From Rhizophagus clarus (Eukaryota > Glomeromycota > Glomeromycetes > Glomerales > Glomeraceae): a DNA stretch of 64,000 nt. Shown piece by piece: positions 60,943 through 64,000 of this stretch. The notes below the pieces were generated by a model. That model made no database searches, was not told where the DNA came from, and was given only the letters and a program-made list of their open reading frames with translations. The DNA is taken from the NCBI GenBank assembly GCA_015698045.1, contig BLAL01000066.1, forward strand, positions 310,001-374,000. The letters run 5' to 3'. The first letter of the stretch is position 1, and each line of letters begins with the position of its first letter. A program made the translations under genes and the position numbers.

Positions 60943-62660
60943 TTACATTGATAAGCAATAACCACTAACCATTTTAATCGGTTAATGGTTCAGTTAATAT
61001 CAATTAAGATTAAAACCATACTTAATATACAACCAATATCTTGATACCTGAATCTTGTTATGCAGTGGAAGAAATTTGCTGTAAACCAGTTATAATAAAG
61101 TATGTATAGATATTTTACCAATTTTTTCCTTAATTTACAGTAACGACATTGTTAGTCCGGAGCGAAGCGAAGGACTATATAATACTACGCAAGGTGACAC
61201 AAATGTCCGGATGTCCGCCCGCTTGAAAATTGAGTCGATCCATGATTGATTTTTTATCACGGTTGCGTAACTGGCAATGTTTATTTTTTCAAAAAAATTA
61301 GTAAGAACACCGTAGACACGAAGCCAAGGTAAAATAGAGAAAGTACTTTTTTATTTAAGAAACGTTTCTAATGAAACGTTTTTTTCTTATTTTGTAGAAA
61401 TACCAATTAGACATTTAGACACAGCTTGAAGCCAGTAAATAAAGTCATAGAAAGAAGATTTTTTTAATTAAGAAACTTCTTTAATGAAACGTTTCTTTCT
61501 CTATTTAATGATCATCGTTATAAAAAATTATAACATATCATAAATACGGAAAAATGACAAATATTAATTAATTAAATTGTTTCTTTGCTATACCTTCTAA
61601 AATTGTCTATAGGACAAGAACAGGAGTTTTTGTCTTAAAAAAAATCCATATTAAATAAATTTTACTGAATTTTCTCATTTTTTTTTTACTACGGTGCAGG
61701 CGTGCAGCATTTGATGTGACATATGATGGACATGTATAACATTTATGGGTTACATTGATAAGCGATAACCACTAACCATTTTAATCGTTTAATGGTTCAG
61801 TTAATACCAATTAAGATTGAAACCATACTTAATATATACAACCAACGCTGCTTTTCAACAATGGCTTTGTTCCATTAATATTATCGTTAAACTAAATCAA
61901 GTAAATTTCTTGCAAAATCACGATAAATTTCATAATATTGCTAATTAAATGAAAAAATACACTAAACAATATTGTGTTTTATTAAACCATTTCATTATAC
62001 TAATAATATGTAATTACATAATCCGATATTATTATTATAAGAATTCAAATATAACAGTATGAATAATTATAAGGTCGTAAAAATATCAATTCTTTTTAAC
62101 TAAATTATTTTTTATAAGATCAAATAAGTCATAAGAAATCAATAAATCAGACCTCGAAGATGTAAAGTACAGCAATTATATTCTTTACATTTTCTTTATT
62201 TCGATACTTATAATTTAACTGTAGAGGAATGTTTTTTTTCGTATTGTGTCTTAATAACTGATGATCCAAGTCAGACACTGTTATGCAGTGGCGGCTTAAA
62301 CTAGTTATAATAACGTATGTATAGTTATTTATACCAATTTTTTCCTTGATTTACATTAACGATATTGTTACATATATATATATATATTGTATGCATGTTC
62401 TTACGATATGATTACTTCCTTTGTATTATCAAAATTTTTTGTTAAAAAATTTTAAGGGTAACGTTTCTTCCTCTATTTAACGATCATCGTTATAAAAAAT
62501 TATAACATATCGTAAATACGGGAAAATGACAAATATTAATTGGTTAAATTGTTTCTTTGCAAACTATATCCGCTATACCTTCTAAAATTGTCTATAGGAC
62601 AAGAACAGGAGTTTCTGCCTTAACAGTTAAAGAGTCAATAATTCATCCATATTAAATACA
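60943..62660. repeat. Tandem segmental duplication, two ~0.8-0.9-kb units with different insertions
   Basis: Unit A 60943-61036, 61057-61155 and 61483-61640 matches unit B 61750-61846, 62280-62370 and 62460-62630, in the same order and orientation. Shared words include ttacattgataagc(a/g)ataacc, ttatgcagtgg, ccaattttttcctt and gtctataggacaagaacagg. Unit B is split by ~430 bp after 61846; unit A carries the MITE-like repeat. Confidence 0.85.
61152..61271 (+). mobile_element. Second copy of the TTAGTCCGGAG palindromic MITE-like repeat (one end lost)
   Basis: Starts TTAGTCCGGAGCGAAGCGAA and follows the reverse complement of the 47192-47322 copy through TGTCCGCCCGC and ATTGAGTCGAT to GCGTAAC, where the far terminal repeat is no longer recognisable. 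It sits in unit A of the duplication at a point (attgtta) where unit B continues without it. Confidence 0.7.
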
Positions 62661-62730
62661 TTTACTGAATTTTACTATGTAATCGATATGTTTAGTACAA
62701 CCATTTACAAATACAGGTTATATAAATAAT

Positions 62731-63190
62731 TATAAACCTGACTAAACAAGTACTTGGCATTCATGACCTCGTAACTGCGGCGCTATCGTGTATTTGTGAT
62801 CAGTGAGCTCCGGCCAGCGAACTTCACCGGTCGACACTTCATGATGAGTAACTATTAAATATTTATATATTTGTTTCTATGTTTAGCGGATGGAATCATT
62901 AAATATAGGGGGTAAAGAGAAAGAAATAATTCAGGTGATCAAATTTGCGCACGATAAACTATTATAAACCTACTAAAACAAAGTGCTCGGCACTCGTGAC
63001 CTCGTAAATGAAGCACTGTCGTGTATTTGCAAACTTCATTAATCATTACTCAGCATGAAATCTGTTTTTTTCTGTTTTAGCGGGTGGAAGCATTAATTAC
63101 AGGGGTTAAAGAAAGGAATAATTCAGGGGATACCGACAAAATCGTATGATAAACCACAAGTACTTTGCATTCGGGACCTCATAAATGCTG
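62731..63190. repeat. Degenerate tandem repeats, three copies, period about 190-230 bp
   Basis: Copies start near 62731, 62962 and 63148 with ataaacc...acaag/aaagt..cttggcat, then (c/g)gtgacctcgtaaatg and ctgtcgtgtatttg; the first two also share tttagcgg(a/g)tggaa(t/g)cattaa and aataattcagg. The third copy is truncated. Confidence 0.8.
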
Positions 63191-63508
63191 TGCGTGACCT
63201 AATCTACACTTTCTCTCAGACAATTATTGACTTTTTTGAGCGAATTGATATAATAAATATTGTATTTATAATCAAAATATCCGAAAAAATAATTTTATAA
63301 AAAATATTGAATATTGAGTATTTATTTCTTTATTTAGGAATTTTTTAAAAAAAGTTGTATGTAATAACTCATCATATAAAAAAAAAAAAAAAATAACTCG
63401 TAAACTTATTTCATCGTATTTTGTTTTTTTTAAAAAAATACATTTCATGAAAAAATCTTCAATTATTCAGGTCTGATTACTGTATATCTTTCTTTTTCTT
63501 TTTTTTTT

Positions 63509-63658
63509 TCAAAATAAATGTTCCATTAAACTAGTTAAACCATATTCTTGAATATACCAAGTCGTGGCATAAATAGATACGGTAATAATTAAAGCAGCGA
63601 ATTCTTTAATTACATGTACATAAAAATCCCATATTGCATCCGGAGAATTGTTAATCAT
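63509..63658 (-). CDS. Small single-pass membrane protein, 49 aa
   Basis: Frame MINNSPDAIWDFYVHVIKEF, then a hydrophobic helix AALIITVSIYATTWYI and a short polar C-terminus ending LMEHLF. The ATG at 63658 lies shortly after a plausible 5'-leader intron: donor TTG|GTAAGT near 63739 and acceptor ATCCAG or ATCAG just upstream of the ATG. The joined upstream frame contains a stop, which supports this start. The overall shape (short N-terminus, one TM, short tail) resembles small mitochondrial outer-membrane or ER subunits such as Tom6-like proteins, but sequence identity to any of them is not evident by eye. Could be a chance ORF, though the splice context argues for a real gene. Confidence 0.5.
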   Translation of the reverse strand: MINNSPDAIWDFYVHVIKEFAALIITVSIYATTWYIQEYGLTSLMEHLF

Positions 63659-64000
63659 GGCTGATTTAAATGAGGCTGGATAATGTAAGTGAATAGGTGA
63701 AACGAAAAATTTGAAAAATATAATAAATTTGGAACTTACCAACCTTTTACGAATTATACGTTCTACGGTTTTTTTTTTTAAAAGCGAGAAATAATTTAAA
63801 GTCTAATAATAATATTGTTGTTTATATAAAATAAATTCATAAAATTTTGAAATAAATGTAATTTATATATACATATATATATATATATATTTTTTATTTG
63901 ATAAAAATTTTAATTTACATTTAAAAAAAAAAAGAAGATAAATAACAAATTATGTTGTACTTCTTTATATATCTATTAAAACTACTAAAACTACTGCATT
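63659..64000. other. Upstream leader/promoter of the small ORF and AT-rich edge
   Basis: Holds the proposed 5' intron of the small membrane-protein gene, poly-A/T tracts and a TATA-type microsatellite near 63868-63890. No further gene seen. Confidence 0.4.

Larger units (their letters stand above)
60640..63508. other. Intergenic made largely of duplicated repeats
   Basis: No gene recognised in 2.9 kb. It holds a tandem segmental duplication (60943-62660), a palindromic MITE-like copy (61152-61271) and degenerate ~190-230-bp tandem repeats (62731-63190). A-rich runs occur near 60730 and 63380. Confidence 0.6.

Overview
The window is nuclear DNA from a very AT-rich, intron-containing fungus. 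Short introns (mostly 62-124 nt) with GTAAGT/GTATGT donors and TAG/CAG acceptors, abundant Sel1-like-repeat proteins, a protein kinase-Sel1 fusion, A/T-skewed codon use and interspersed palindromic 'TTAGTCCGGAG' repeats all point to an arbuscular mycorrhizal fungus (Glomeromycotina), probably Rhizophagus or a relative. The organism assignment is inference from gene style; no database was searched.

Layout. 1-1311: 3' end of a low-complexity protein with a C-terminal zinc-finger-like motif. 3524-21966 (minus): one giant 14-exon gene for an RNF213/mysterin-like AAA+ E3 ligase; my splice model stays in frame throughout and gives 5,806 aa. 22504-28809 is a compact housekeeping cluster: an LYR-motif mitochondrial protein, a compact XRN 5'-3' exoribonuclease, and a 13-exon NVL/Rix7 ribosome-biogenesis AAA ATPase divergent from XRN across 160 bp. 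30867-35819: a Sel1-repeat protein with a poly-Ser tract and an unrecognised coiled-coil/membrane protein. 36508-39165: mitochondrial seryl-tRNA synthetase convergent with a six-exon aminodeoxychorismate lyase (folate/PABA pathway). 40579-43384: a secreted purple acid phosphatase and an F-box-like protein. 43983-46241: a broken kinase-Sel1 gene. 49083-50924: an unrecognised multi-pass membrane protein. 56461-60639: a single-exon 1,392-aa protein with a C-terminal patatin phospholipase domain, TPR-like repeats, a glycine-zipper hydrophobic segment and a divergent J-like segment. 63509-63658: a tiny one-TM protein.

Between the genes, the right half (46-63 kb) is repeat-rich. It holds a 1,509-bp non-autonomous hAT-type element (29-bp terminal inverted repeats, 8-bp target duplication) carrying about 25 copies of a 24-bp tandem repeat, and a degenerate neighbour of it. 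It also holds two copies of a palindromic MITE-like repeat in opposite orientation, a probable mitochondrial-derived LAGLIDADG endonuclease fragment beside a nested hairpin, and a tandem segmental duplication at 60.9-62.7 kb with an occupied and an empty MITE site.

Most interesting biology: (1) the RNF213-like protein has no visible RING, an altered RZ finger, a CBM20-like domain and a 2.8-kb hierarchical repeat array in its N-terminal exon; (2) the patatin/J-like/glycine-zipper protein has an architecture that resembles an effector or immune-type protein. No tRNA, rRNA or CRISPR array was recognised.
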